From assembly GCF_023715725.1 (NCBI RefSeq), contig NZ_JAMBOT010000001.1:372001-436000 (forward strand): a stretch of DNA of 64,000 bases, read 5' to 3'. Position numbers and translations under genes: made by a program. This document shows positions 15,679-24,897 of this stretch, piece by piece (the stretch's first letter is position 1; the number at the start of each line of letters is the position of its first letter). Under the pieces are notes generated by a model, which was not told the origin of the DNA, ran no database searches, and saw only the letters and a list, made by a program, of their open reading frames with translations. This stretch comes from Paenibacillus pasadenensis. GTDB lineage: Bacteria > Bacillota > Bacilli > Paenibacillales > Paenibacillaceae.

Positions 15679-17493
15679 TTAAGGAATTAAGCCTGTAGTC
15701 GCCGTGTGGGCAGCGGATGCCGCGCCGTTGTTGCCGTTCCGATCTTCCGCCTCTACCTTATAGTAGTAGGTCGTGTTCGACTTAGGACGAGCGTTGTCCA
15801 GGAAAGTCGTTCCTGTCGATTCCCCTACCATGTTCACATAGGCAGGAGTGAATCCCGGCGTAGTTCCACGGTAGATGTTATAGTGCGCGATGCCGCCGGT
15901 TCCTGAATCCGTTGCCGCCGACCAGCTCAATTGCACGTAGCCGCCGCTGAGGGAGGAAGCTACGCCCGAAACGGAACCCGGCGCAGATGTGTCGAGTCCG
16001 TATACAAACGATCCCGAGTCGAAGCCGGTAGCGGCCTGCCAAGTCCAAAGGCCGTTATATGTCGTACCGTCTTTTTTGGCGGTGAACGTCGAGCCGCTGC
16101 TGTAAATCTTATTTTCCCATATTTGGTCAATTGTAGTATTGATGCCGATGTCAAAAACAGATGTGTTTGCGACGCCGGATTTCAGCACAATGTTGTTCCG
16201 GTAAATACTGTTGCCTGTCCAATGACTCGGGTCCGGCGCTGCGCCGCCGCTCCAATAACCGCTGTTAATGCCCGTAGTTCCCGCCACATCCACGATAATG
16301 GTGTTGTTTGCTACAACCATGTTATGAGTCCCCGTCGAAATACTAGGCATACCTGTGAAATTGCCAAGCGCGATTTGGCCTTTGCCGTTGCCCGTCTCTC
16401 CCTTGTTGCCCTTGGCCTTGTTGTTGAGGATTTTGCCGCCGATGTTGCTCATCGTTGTAAACCCGTTGCCTTTGTTGTCATGCGAGTAGTTATACTGGAC
16501 CGTAATATTTTTGCAGTACCAATCGATGTTGATGCCCGCCCCGTCATATCCGGACATGGAGTCTCCCATCTCCGACACCTCATTGAAGCGGATGACAGAG
16601 TCGCGGGAGGAGATGTACCATAGTCCGCCAGGACCGTAACCGTTCGAATTAGCTTGGCCGGCGGCGCGAACGATGTTGCGCTCAATGGCGGAATTGAACG
16701 CATTGCCGACAACGATGCCCTGGTTGCCGATATTCGTTACTTGATTGCCGACCACATACATATTACCGTATGTTTCTTGGGACAAAAAATTTGTTGCGCC
16801 GGCTGTATTCCAGCCTCCTGTTGTAATTGCATAGTATCCCACATCATGAATGTTGTTGTTCGAAATGACGATATCGTTTGCCACGGCCCCATAGGATGAT
16901 CCCGGAACGTAAGCAACAATTTGAATGCCGTACGTATTGGAGTCCGGAGTCGTGCTATAGATTTCATTGCTATCAATCTGAAGTCCGGCGTGCAGCGCTG
17001 TTGTATCGTAATCAACCAAGATGCCTGTCGTTCTATCTGTGTAAACCATGTTTAAGGAAGGCACGGCCTTCACAGCCAGTCCTTTAATCAGCCAGTGGCT
17101 CAGGTTTTTGCCATAAATGACCCCGCTCCACGGAACATTGGCTGAAATAATCGGCTTGTTCCCTGTTCCATAAGAGGTAATCGTAATCGGACTTGCCTTT
17201 GTACCGGAGCCCTTCAGCGTCAGCTTCTCGTTCCAGGTGTCTCCGGATTTAAGCAAAATGCGGTCCCCCGGCTGAAACGTAATGCCGCTCACCTTGGCCA
17301 TCGTTTTCCAAGCAGTCGATTGACTCGTGCCATTATTGCTGTCATTGCCTGTGCTGTTGCTGACATAATAGGTGGTATTTGCTGCAAAAGCTGTCTGTGC
17401 GTCTAATGCCGAAATACCTGGAATTGCACTTGCCAGGAGCAGCATAAATGCTGTCATGAGTTTAAAAACCCGTACCTGCAGTGCGCTTCTCAT
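15679..17493 (-). CDS. Secreted right-handed beta-helix protein with fibronectin type III domain
   Basis: 604-residue exported protein. The signal peptide ends about residue 37 (DAQTAFA). Next comes TYYVSNSTGNDSNNGTS...WKTMAKVSG, the opening shared by many pectate-lyase-like beta-helix proteins, then repeating coil sequence rich in N, G, I and V (for example VISNNNIHDVGYY and VQYNYSHDNKGNGF) to about residue 500. A C-terminal FN3 domain starts at APGSVSGVASS and holds YVQLSWSAATDSGTGGIAHY. The fold suggests polysaccharide binding or lysis, but I cannot assign a catalytic site. GGAGG lies 10 nt before the ATG. Confidence 0.85.
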   Translation of the reverse strand: MRSALQVRVFKLMTAFMLLLASAIPGISALDAQTAFAANTTYYVSNSTGNDSNNGTSQSTAWKTMAKVSGITFQPGDRILLKSGDTWNEKLTLKGSGTKASPITITSYGTGNKPIISANVPWSGVIYGKNLSHWLIKGLAVKAVPSLNMVYTDRTTGILVDYDTTALHAGLQIDSNEIYSTTPDSNTYGIQIVAYVPGSSYGAVANDIVISNNNIHDVGYYAITTGGWNTAGATNFLSQETYGNMYVVGNQVTNIGNQGIVVGNAFNSAIERNIVRAAGQANSNGYGPGGLWYISSRDSVIRFNEVSEMGDSMSGYDGAGINIDWYCKNITVQYNYSHDNKGNGFTTMSNIGGKILNNKAKGNKGETGNGKGQIALGNFTGMPSISTGTHNMVVANNTIIVDVAGTTGINSGYWSGGAAPDPSHWTGNSIYRNNIVLKSGVANTSVFDIGINTTIDQIWENKIYSSGSTFTAKKDGTTYNGLWTWQAATGFDSGSFVYGLDTSAPGSVSGVASSLSGGYVQLSWSAATDSGTGGIAHYNIYRGTTPGFTPAYVNMVGESTGTTFLDNARPKSNTTYYYKVEAEDRNGNNGAASAAHTATTGLIP

Positions 17494-17575
17494 CCTTCAT
17501 ATTCCTCCATTCAAAATTGAATTTGGGCGATTGCCCTCTAAGAATTTAGCATATTTGTTAATAGGACCAACATGT

Positions 17576-17589
17576 GGTAAGCGCTTTAA
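17576..17589 (-). promoter_or_regulatory. Possible cre (CcpA) site upstream of the beta-helix gene
   Basis: GGTAAGCGCTTTAA resembles TGWAANCGNTNWCA with two mismatches and lies 83 bp upstream of the start codon. Catabolite repression of a carbohydrate-active secreted protein would make sense, but this is a weak match. Confidence 0.35.
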
Positions 17590-17607
17590 TTTACATGTAT
17601 TTTTTGA

Positions 17608-17645
17608 CTAAAAACGGCCAGACTCCGCTTGCGCAGTGTCCGGCC
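17608..17645 (-). terminator. Terminator after the orphan binding lipoprotein gene
   Basis: Leftward GGCCGGACACTGCGC pairs with GCGGAGTCTGGCC over a short AA loop and is followed by GTTTTTAG. Confidence 0.8.
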
Positions 17646-17658
17646 GATTCTAGTTGTG

Positions 17659-19242
17659 TTAACGGCCTTCCGCCGCCGCTTGTTTGTTCGTTTCTTCAAC
17701 CAGCTTTGTGCCGCCTTTTTTCAGCCATTCTTCTTTAAACTTCGCGAAGTCGGCCGGCACATCTTTGGATTTGACGATCATGTCGACAACTTGTTGGTTC
17801 ACATAGTCGCCTAGTTCGCCGACCATGCCAGGATCCAGCGCGTCTTCGGGAATCGCCATGAACTCCAGCGGGTCCGGGACGGCGAAATCGCCGGTCGATT
17901 TTGCCGCAGCAATAATATCTTCGCGGTTTGCCAGGCTATCCGGCAGGAAGTCCGTATTCCAGGATACGAGCGATTTCAAGAGAAAGCCCTTATCCTTGTC
18001 TACCGCATCCTTATCTGGAACTTTTTTACCGTCCACGACTTTATAGTGCACGCCCTCAATTCCGTTCAGCATCAAATCCTGGCCCTCTTCGGACAACAGG
18101 TAGTTCATCAGCTCTAACACCTTTTGCTTCTTCTCGTCGGAAATGCCGGCATTAATCGACGTTTGCAGCCAGAAGCTGCTGGAGCCGTCCATCCGCTGCT
18201 GGCCGTTTACTCCCTTCAGCGTACCTACCCAAGTGAAGATTGACTTTGGATCCTTGTCAGGAAACGCTTTTTTGAATTTATTGGTAATATCTGTATAAAA
18301 AGTAGAGTTCAAATTATTAACAATAATGCCGACTTTTCCGGTAATGAACTTTTCGAGCTTCTGCTCATCGGTGTTCAGCATAAAGTCCGGATCAAGAATT
18401 TTCTCTTTGTACATTTTGTTCAGGAGTCCAATGCCCTGCTCCATTCCCGGCGAAATAACTTCCGGCTCAAACTTGCCGTCAGCCGTCTTTTGGAAGCGGC
18501 CTGTGCTGGCGTCGAACGCGTTAAATATCGGATATTGCCACCATACGCCGCCGGAGCTGGACGTGTAGCCATACGTATCCTTTTTGCCGTTGCCGTCCGG
18601 ATCGTTTTCCGTAAACGCTTTAGCTACCTCATAGAACTCGTCGATCGTCGTCGGCACCTTCAGATTCAACTTATCCAGCCAGTCCTTGCGGATGAGGATG
18701 TTATGCCCGTTTTCGGAGTTTTTGCTGCTGCCCGGGTTGCCGATCGGAAGTCCATAGTGCTTGCCGTCGGTCGACTTGGCTAACACCTCGAAGTTGGCTA
18801 ACACCTTGCCAATGTTCGGATATTGCGATGTGTAGTCGGACAGATTCAGAATAAGTCCTTCCTTGATCCATTGATGGTACTGAATCGGTTTGCCGATTCC
18901 ATTGGAGATGAACACATCCGGCATTTCCCCGGAGGCAATCATGACGTTGAGCTTTTCCTCCCAATCGTTCCAGGAAGCGTTGATTGGCTTGACCTTGATG
19001 TTCAGTTTCTCCTGCAATCGTTTGTAAATAGCGGATTCAGGCGAATCTACTCCTTCAAAATCCCATCTGAATACCGACAGCTCAACCGGAGCAGCCGGTT
19101 TGTCCGACCCTCCTCCGTTGTTCTCAGCCGAAGTATTCGCCGGTCCTTCTCCGTTATTGCCGCCGGAGCAGCCGGCGATTACGCCAGCGAGCAGCGGCAC
19201 AACGGCCATAGAAGCGATCCATTTCTTTTTTGTTCGATTCAT
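17659..19242 (-). CDS. Family 1 extracellular solute-binding lipoprotein (LplA-like), no adjacent permease
   Basis: 527-residue lipoprotein with lipobox IAGC near residue 25 and a Gly/Asn linker. The sequence VELSVFRWDFEGVDSPESAIYKRLQEKLNI and the block GEMPDVFISNGIGK fit large oligosaccharide-binding proteins of the LplA/YtcQ type common in Paenibacillus. These normally sit beside two permease genes (LplB/YtcP); none is here, so it must share a transporter encoded elsewhere or act as a sensor. AAGGAGAG precedes the ATG. Its neighbour is a carbohydrate-type beta-helix protein, which hints at polysaccharide-derived ligands. Confidence 0.85.
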   Translation of the reverse strand: MNRTKKKWIASMAVVPLLAGVIAGCSGGNNGEGPANTSAENNGGGSDKPAAPVELSVFRWDFEGVDSPESAIYKRLQEKLNIKVKPINASWNDWEEKLNVMIASGEMPDVFISNGIGKPIQYHQWIKEGLILNLSDYTSQYPNIGKVLANFEVLAKSTDGKHYGLPIGNPGSSKNSENGHNILIRKDWLDKLNLKVPTTIDEFYEVAKAFTENDPDGNGKKDTYGYTSSSGGVWWQYPIFNAFDASTGRFQKTADGKFEPEVISPGMEQGIGLLNKMYKEKILDPDFMLNTDEQKLEKFITGKVGIIVNNLNSTFYTDITNKFKKAFPDKDPKSIFTWVGTLKGVNGQQRMDGSSSFWLQTSINAGISDEKKQKVLELMNYLLSEEGQDLMLNGIEGVHYKVVDGKKVPDKDAVDKDKGFLLKSLVSWNTDFLPDSLANREDIIAAAKSTGDFAVPDPLEFMAIPEDALDPGMVGELGDYVNQQVVDMIVKSKDVPADFAKFKEEWLKKGGTKLVEETNKQAAAEGR

Positions 19243-19520
19243 ATCTGTTCAGCTCTCCTTATGATTAATTTCCCGAATTAAGCCTGTTCCGTGGCGGCGC
19301 TCCCTGTTGTAGGTCTACTGTGCCACAGGTCTGAACAGGGTTATATGTAGTGAGTCCAGAAGCTTGGTTGTGGTTTTTTACGATTTTTTGAATGTAAGGA
19401 AATGGACTGTATTCGGATTGGAATTCCGGTCGAACCCTCTCATGATTCAATATCCAATCTCTGCATATTGAGGGGCGAAATCACAAATACTGAATGGACG
19501 ATTGGAGGTGGACTTATCCG

Positions 19521-20621
19521 GTGTTTTCAAAAAAATTGACCTTTCTGCAAGTCTCGCTGCTCATCCTCTGCGTGACGGCGACCTCAGACGACTCCATCAT
19601 CATTCCTCTGGTGCTTAAGACGGCTGAGAGAGATGCCTGGATCAGCGTTCTGCTGGCTACTGTTCCGGGAGCAATCGTGCTGTTTGCCTGTATGCACATT
19701 ATGAAGACGACTCGCAACGAGCCGCTGCTGTCATGGACGAAGCGCCATTTCGGGAGCTTGGCCGCATTCTTAATTGCCGTTACGTTTATCGCGTATTTGG
19801 GTGCAACCTCGTTTATTGTTCTCAAGGATACAACTCATTGGGTTGATGCGACGTTTCTCCCTGAAACGCCGCCAAGCGTAATTGCCGCCGCATTGATTTT
19901 ATTATGCGGATTTGCAGGTTACGCGGGCATATGGTCGATCGCGGTATGTGCGGGCATGTTGTATCCCTTCATCATCCTGCTTGACATTTTTGCCACGGCC
20001 GCCAACAGCCAATTCAAACACTATCAATATATACTCCCGGTGCTGCAGCATGGTTTTGGACCGGCCACCCATGGACTCATATACACAGCGGCAGGAATTG
20101 CGGAGCTGTTTCTCTTGCTGCTGCTCCGGCAGCATATGAGCGGAAACGGGCGTATTCTCCCGTGGATGGCGCTGCTATTCGTCTCTATTGTGACTTTGCT
20201 GAATCCGGTGCTTGACTCGATTGCCGTATTTAGCCCTATCGAAGCAGAGGAGCTTCGTTACCCTGCCTTCGAGCTCTGGGGTCTCCTAACGCTTGGCAAA
20301 GATATCGCCCATTTGGATTTCCTATCCATCTTCCAATGGCTCGGCGGCTCATTCATTCGCATTTCCGTCAGTTTTTACTTGATCGTCGAGCTTCTTCAGA
20401 TCAAAAAGAATAACGTCCGAAAATACGCCTTCGCCGGGCTTACCGTTCTAATCTGGGCAATCGTATTGTGGCCGATTACCGATTCTTCGTTCGAATGGTT
20501 TCTCCGCAGGTTCTATTACCCCATATCATTGGCGTGGATTGCCGCCATCCTTGCGACGTTATGGGTATTCTCTGTGATCATCCGCGCAAAAGAAAGGAGA
20601 CAAACAAATGCCTCCCGCTAA
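19521..20621 (+). CDS. Germinant receptor 2 subunit B, GerAB-type permease
   Basis: 366-residue multi-pass protein (about ten segments) of the endospore germination permease family. It starts VFSKKLTFLQVSLLILCVTATSDD and has LSWTKRHFGSLAAFLIA and the late loop FQWLGGSFIRISVSFYLIVELLQI. The GTG start at 19521 is preferred over ATG 19494 because GGAGGTGG lies between them about 10 nt upstream of the GTG, though spacing is slightly long. It is the first gene of a B-A-C operon and overlaps the A-subunit gene by 14 bp. Its C-terminal tail is short, unlike receptor 1. Confidence 0.88.
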   Translation: MFSKKLTFLQVSLLILCVTATSDDSIIIPLVLKTAERDAWISVLLATVPGAIVLFACMHIMKTTRNEPLLSWTKRHFGSLAAFLIAVTFIAYLGATSFIVLKDTTHWVDATFLPETPPSVIAAALILLCGFAGYAGIWSIAVCAGMLYPFIILLDIFATAANSQFKHYQYILPVLQHGFGPATHGLIYTAAGIAELFLLLLLRQHMSGNGRILPWMALLFVSIVTLLNPVLDSIAVFSPIEAEELRYPAFELWGLLTLGKDIAHLDFLSIFQWLGGSFIRISVSFYLIVELLQIKKNNVRKYAFAGLTVLIWAIVLWPITDSSFEWFLRRFYYPISLAWIAAILATLWVFSVIIRAKERRQTNASR

Positions 20622-22059
20622 CGATACATCGTCGATTGAACAGGAGTTGCGCGCGATATTTGAAGGCAGCTCCGACGTAATCTTCGACCGTACCCGCCTG
20701 CTTGACGGAGAAGACGCCTGGGGAGTGCTGTTGATTCATTGCGAAGGATTAACCGATGCCAAACAAATCGATCAGGGGATTATGCCTCAGCTAAGCCGAA
20801 TGACGGCTAAACAAGTTCAAGCCGGCGAGATCGGCAACCTCTCCTTTCAGACGCTGGCGTACGATAAAGACGCCATCGTCGAGGGCGTATTTTCGGGGAG
20901 GCTGGTCCTGCTGTTTGACGGCTTCCAAGAGTTGTATGCCATCAATATTTCAAATCCGCCACAGCGGAATACGGAGGAATCTAATACCGAAGTATCCGTC
21001 AAGGGCCCGCGGGACGGCTTTACCGAATCATTAATTACCAACGTGGCGCTCGTTCGCAAACGTCTCAAAACGGCGGACTTGCGCTGCGAACCCTTCGTCA
21101 TCGGGCGCAAAAGCCGGACAAAAGTTGCTCTGCTGTATTTAAACGATGTCATTAATCCTTCCATTCTTGATATTGCCCGAAAAAGAATGAGTGGAATCGA
21201 CATCGACGCGCTGGTCAGCAGCGAGGAGCTCATTGAATATATCGCTGATTCTCCGTTCCGATTATTTCCGCTTGTCGATTACATCGGCCGCCCCGACTTT
21301 GCGGTGGCAGCGTTGTTGTTGGGGCGGTTCATCGTCATCGTGGACGGGACGCCGATGGTGCTGATTGCCCCCGCCACGCTGTCCTCCCTGCTTAAGACGC
21401 CCGAGGACGTTCATGCGTCTTTTGTGCTGGTCATGACTGAATCATTTCTTCGGTACGTCGGATTGATGGTCAGCATCTTCCTGCCCGGTTTTTTTATCGC
21501 GCTTACCTGCTTTCAGCTGGACCAAATTCCGTTCTCCGCACTTGCAACGGTTATCAACGAGCGAAGAGGCATCCCGCTTTCTTCCCCGCTCGAAGGCTTT
21601 TTAATGCAAGTTTTATTCGAGCTGTTCAGGGAGGCTGGCATCCGGCTGCCTAAAGGCGTAGGCCAAACCGTGACGGTCGTCGGCGGCTTGTTTATCGGCC
21701 AGGCGGCGATTGAAGCCGGCTTGACCTCGCCCGCCATGCTTGTCGTAACGGCCTTATCGATGGTGGCCTCTTACACGCTGGTCAACCAATCATTAAGCGG
21801 GCTTGTAACGGTGCTTCGCATGTTCGTGCTTCTTTGCTCGTCCTTTCTGGGCATGTACGGCTTTTTCCTCGGCATGTTCGCCATTCTGCTCTATTTGTCC
21901 ACGATGGAATCCTTCGGCGTGCCGTATTTGGCCCCGCTGTCTCCTCCCGTGTTCCAGGACATGCTGCGGGCGCTGTTCACAAAGCCGCGGGTACTGACGA
22001 AAACGAGGCCCGTCACTTACGGCTCGCCAAACCGCGTGCGAAAGGGGAGCCGAAAATGA
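20608..22059 (+). CDS. Germinant receptor 2 subunit A, GerAA type
   Basis: 483-residue receptor subunit. N-terminal soluble region to about residue 285 with VKGPRDGFTESLITNVALVRKRL, the family hallmark, and IGRKSRTKVALLYLNDV. Membrane part includes YVGLMVSIFLPGFFIALT, then ERRGIPLSSPLEGFLMQVLFELFREAGIRLP and GQTVTVVGGLFIGQAAIEAG, closing at PYLAPLSPPVFQDMLRALF. AGGAGA precedes the ATG inside the end of the B gene. It is about the standard length and lacks the repeat tail of the receptor 1 paralogue. Confidence 0.93.
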   Translation: MPPANDTSSIEQELRAIFEGSSDVIFDRTRLLDGEDAWGVLLIHCEGLTDAKQIDQGIMPQLSRMTAKQVQAGEIGNLSFQTLAYDKDAIVEGVFSGRLVLLFDGFQELYAINISNPPQRNTEESNTEVSVKGPRDGFTESLITNVALVRKRLKTADLRCEPFVIGRKSRTKVALLYLNDVINPSILDIARKRMSGIDIDALVSSEELIEYIADSPFRLFPLVDYIGRPDFAVAALLLGRFIVIVDGTPMVLIAPATLSSLLKTPEDVHASFVLVMTESFLRYVGLMVSIFLPGFFIALTCFQLDQIPFSALATVINERRGIPLSSPLEGFLMQVLFELFREAGIRLPKGVGQTVTVVGGLFIGQAAIEAGLTSPAMLVVTALSMVASYTLVNQSLSGLVTVLRMFVLLCSSFLGMYGFFLGMFAILLYLSTMESFGVPYLAPLSPPVFQDMLRALFTKPRVLTKTRPVTYGSPNRVRKGSRK

Positions 22060-23207
22060 ACGTTTTCGCCCGGATAGCCTGCTTTCTTCTATGCTGCTCG
22101 GTGTTGTTGACGGGCTGCTGGGACATCAAGTCGGTGTCCGACTATAATTTCGTGACCGCTCTCGGTATTGATTACAAAAAAGGCCAATACATCGTGTATA
22201 CGGAGTTGGTGGATTACGAGGTTGCCGGCAAGCATAATCTAGGCTCTGAGCAGCTCCGTCCGAATGTATGGGTAGGTAAAAGCGAAGGAAAGACGGTATA
22301 TGAAGCGATGACCCGGCTGTACGACAGCGTGCAGCAATATATGTACTGGGACCATATTATGGCCATTGTCCTAAGCGACAGCGTAATGAAGCAGGATATC
22401 CATCGCGTGACGGACGCGATTGGCCGCTTCTCGCAAATCCGGTTCAACTCGTGGGTGTTTGGAACCCGGGAACCGATCGACAAGCTGTTCAAACAATCCA
22501 CTTTTTTTAACGTTTCTCCTATTGCAACATTGCTCCATAATCCTGATGGGACTAACAACCAGCGGACCATTATACCTCCAATTCGGCTCTTGGACGTATA
22601 CTCCAATCGGATGGAGCCGGGACAATCCAATTTGATTCCCAAAGTAAACATCACTAAGAATACATGGGAGGACACAGAAAAACCGCAGCCCACCCTTATT
22701 ATGAGCGGCGCCTATGCTCTGAGAAAAGGGAGGATGGCGGTACGTTTTGAACAGAATCAGCTCGGCGGCATCCGGTGGTCCGATTCCGGAATGAAAAAAT
22801 CGTTTTTGCGCCTGCATCAGGGCGATCAGCAGATTGGAATGATATCGCTGTTTAATTTGAAAAAAAAGATCAGCGTTGCCTCGGAAGGCAGTAATCCTAC
22901 ATTTACGATGTCTTTATCGTACAAGGGAATTGTTGAGGAAGTGTTGACGGATACGACGCTTCATGAAATTTTGGAGGAAACCGTGAAGACCGTCCGAAAG
23001 GAAATCCTGCAGACCTACCAAAACGGAGCTGCGGCCGGTACGGATCTGTACGGGCTGGAACAAGTGATGTACCGCAAGCATCCGAAGCTGTGGAAGCAGG
23101 CCACGAACGGAGGCCAAGTTCCCATGCAGCTCACCGACAAGACGCTTTCAAAAGTCGACGTTCACATCGACTTTATGCATGCCGGGGCTTCGGATTTGAA
23201 GCCGTAA
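22056..23207 (+). CDS. Germinant receptor 2 subunit C, Ger(x)C lipoprotein
   Basis: 383-residue lipoprotein: hydrophobic leader, lipobox LTGC, then WDIKSVSDYNFVTALGIDY, the typical Ger(x)C start. Further family features are VWVGKSEGKTVYEAMTRLYDS and the C-terminal QVMYRKHPKLWKQA block. The ATG at 22056 overlaps the A-subunit stop by 4 bp (ATGA); the longer open frame from 21834 is ignored. It completes the B-A-C operon, which ends at a strong terminator. Confidence 0.92.
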   Translation: MNVFARIACFLLCCSVLLTGCWDIKSVSDYNFVTALGIDYKKGQYIVYTELVDYEVAGKHNLGSEQLRPNVWVGKSEGKTVYEAMTRLYDSVQQYMYWDHIMAIVLSDSVMKQDIHRVTDAIGRFSQIRFNSWVFGTREPIDKLFKQSTFFNVSPIATLLHNPDGTNNQRTIIPPIRLLDVYSNRMEPGQSNLIPKVNITKNTWEDTEKPQPTLIMSGAYALRKGRMAVRFEQNQLGGIRWSDSGMKKSFLRLHQGDQQIGMISLFNLKKKISVASEGSNPTFTMSLSYKGIVEEVLTDTTLHEILEETVKTVRKEILQTYQNGAAAGTDLYGLEQVMYRKHPKLWKQATNGGQVPMQLTDKTLSKVDVHIDFMHAGASDLKP

Positions 23208-23231
23208 CGATATTTTGCTGCACGGACAATT

Positions 23232-23274
23232 GGCCATCCTTTGTCGAACAGAGACCGAGGATGGCCGTTTGTTT
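23232..23274 (+). terminator. Terminator of germinant receptor operon 2
   Basis: GGCCATCCT pairs with AGGATGGCC across a 17-nt loop, followed by GTTTGTTT, 24 bp after the gerC-type stop. Confidence 0.85.
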
Positions 23275-23364
23275 AAGCGCAACCTCCGTGTTGTCCCATC
23301 CATACTCACCTTAGTAGGCCAATGCACATATAATGGCACACACTGATTTGAAGGAGTGCGCCAT

Positions 23365-23601
23365 ATGAGTGATGAGAATCTTTTACGCGATATTGAAATT
23401 GCCAGGCTGGCTTTTATCGGGGCCTCCGTTGTCACTTTAGGTGACGGAATTTCTGTATTAGCCGCTTGGCTGGCATTAAACGCATTAGAACATGATTATA
23501 CAAACAGCGATAATCGCCATAATGCAGATACAGAATCAGCGAAGGTACAACTTGAACATTATATAAACGAGTTAATTCAGATTCAAAAAATACTTAAATA
23601 A
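23365..23601 (+). CDS. Small uncharacterised protein, 78 residues
   Basis: Not recognised with confidence. ATG 23365 has AAGGAG 9 nt upstream and a TATAAT hexamer lies at about 23331, so it is probably expressed. The sequence is an N-terminal acidic helix (DENLLRDIEIARLAF), an alanine- and valine-rich hydrophobic stretch (GASVVTLGDGISVLAAWLALNAL) and a charged C-terminal helix (ESAKVQLEHYINELIQIQKIL). One membrane segment or an amphipathic helical bundle is plausible. It lies between the germination operon and a TetR gene on the opposite strand and has no clear partner. Confidence 0.7.
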   Translation: MSDENLLRDIEIARLAFIGASVVTLGDGISVLAAWLALNALEHDYTNSDNRHNADTESAKVQLEHYINELIQIQKILK

Positions 23602-23615
23602 TGCTCGGTTTCAGC

Positions 23616-24203
23616 TTACACTTGCAGCTTTAGATTAAGGGAAGCCTGCCATTGGGCCGTAACAAGATCTGCCAGTTCATCAGACGGCAGATCTTTTCCG
23701 TTTTTTATCCAATGCAGGAGCACATGCAGCGCCTCTCCGCTTCGCGCGGCAATGAAATAGTCATAACGTCCCCACAGCTCATCATCCGCGTAGGCCCGCA
23801 ACATCACGATACTCTCTATAGTTCGAGACAAAGCTTCATGGATAAAGTCCGTTCGTTTTGCCTGAATCAGCCGTTGGATAACTATCGAATGGGTATCCCA
23901 AAACCGCAAGAACGGTTTGATGAATACCGTTTTATTCATAACGGTTTCGTCGCCATCGTTTTGCTCATAGTATTGAATCATAAACTTTTTTAATTGCTCA
24001 AACGTTTCATCGCAGTGAAGCCGCAGAATATCTTCAAGAGTATCGAAGTTGCGATAAAATGTAGCACGTCCCACCTGGGCCTTACTAACTAATTCAATTA
24101 CAGAAATATCAATAAAATCTTTATGCAGCATTAAATCCCACAAAGCTGATTTCAGCCACTCAATGGATTGAATTGATCTCTTATCCTGCTTGATACGATA
24201 CAT
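23616..24203 (-). CDS. TetR/AcrR-family transcriptional regulator
   Basis: 195 residues. The N-terminal helix-turn-helix reads ISVIELVSKAQVGRATFYRNFDTLEDIL (residues 33-60), a clear TetR DNA-binding domain; the remaining 130 residues form the ligand domain, similar in outline to TetR_C_33 types. It is transcribed away from the HXXEE gene. A perfect 14-bp palindrome lies in the shared promoter region, 75 bp upstream of its start, and is the likely operator for both genes. The ligand is unknown. Confidence 0.9.
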   Translation of the reverse strand: MYRIKQDKRSIQSIEWLKSALWDLMLHKDFIDISVIELVSKAQVGRATFYRNFDTLEDILRLHCDETFEQLKKFMIQYYEQNDGDETVMNKTVFIKPFLRFWDTHSIVIQRLIQAKRTDFIHEALSRTIESIVMLRAYADDELWGRYDYFIAARSGEALHVLLHWIKNGKDLPSDELADLVTAQWQASLNLKLQV

Positions 24204-24277
24204 AATGCCCCTCCCTGTCCCGAATATGGCTCAGGCATTTACGCACACTAAATTGATCCTGTACAATCTAGTTATAC

Positions 24278-24291
24278 GAGACAATTGTCTC
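24278..24291. promoter_or_regulatory. Perfect palindrome GAGACAATTGTCTC, probable TetR operator
   Basis: The 14-bp palindrome is extended by near-symmetrical TATA-rich flanks and sits immediately next to a TATAAT hexamer (24293-24298) that points toward the HXXEE gene. Bound repressor would cover this -10 element. Confidence 0.75.
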
Positions 24292-24324
24292 ATATAATTT
24301 TGCGAACATCAAGGAGGGTATACG

Positions 24325-24897
24325 ATGATATCCATTTTAGCCAGAAACCAGAATTGGGCCAAAGCTGCGCCGTGGTTGGGTCTTATAACAACTGTCCTGT
24401 TATTCACTTTTTTCCAGCCGTCGCAAGCTTTATTTTGGGCACTAATTAATATTCCGTTGTATTTGTTTCACCAGACAGAGGAGCACTATTGGCCCGGCGG
24501 CTTCAAAGATTACATGAATCGAGTGATGTATAAGCTTCCTCCGGGAGAAGAAAAGCTTACAGACGAAAAGGTTTTTTGGATTAACATTCTGTTCGTATGG
24601 GTTGCTTTTTCAATCTTTGGTTTGCTCAACATCGTTAGCCTTGGATTCGGACTGCTAATTATTATTTTTAGCATGATGAATTGTGCTAGCCATATTATGG
24701 ATGCCATTCGACGGAAATGCTGGAATCCGGGTTTAGTAATGGCCAGCCTGCAAATTCTCATTTCTTTTTACGCTGCCTACTTTGTTACTTCCCATGGGCT
24801 CTCGCATCCCGTCGCATGGTGGATCGGTACAATACTGTTCTCGATTCTTATCCATGCTGTATTGTTCCGTTTTGTTATGGGAGTGAAGGCGAAATGA
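24325..24897 (+). CDS. HXXEE-domain integral membrane protein
   Basis: 190 residues with four or five membrane segments. The name-giving motif is present as LFHQTEEHYWPGGF near residue 48, and the second family region INCASHIMDAI as MNCASHIMDAIRRKCWNPG near 117. The function of HXXEE proteins is not established; the conserved His and Glu residues suggest metal binding or an enzymatic membrane role. A ribosome binding site AAGGAGGG lies 8 nt before ATG 24325. Divergent placement and the shared palindrome suggest control by the adjacent TetR protein. Confidence 0.88.
   Translation: MISILARNQNWAKAAPWLGLITTVLLFTFFQPSQALFWALINIPLYLFHQTEEHYWPGGFKDYMNRVMYKLPPGEEKLTDEKVFWINILFVWVAFSIFGLLNIVSLGFGLLIIIFSMMNCASHIMDAIRRKCWNPGLVMASLQILISFYAAYFVTSHGLSHPVAWWIGTILFSILIHAVLFRFVMGVKAK

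Noticed and set aside
21834..22055. N-terminal extension of the receptor 2 C subunit
   Set aside because: Out-of-frame overlap with the A subunit; ATG 22056 gives a proper lipoprotein signal and ATGA coupling.
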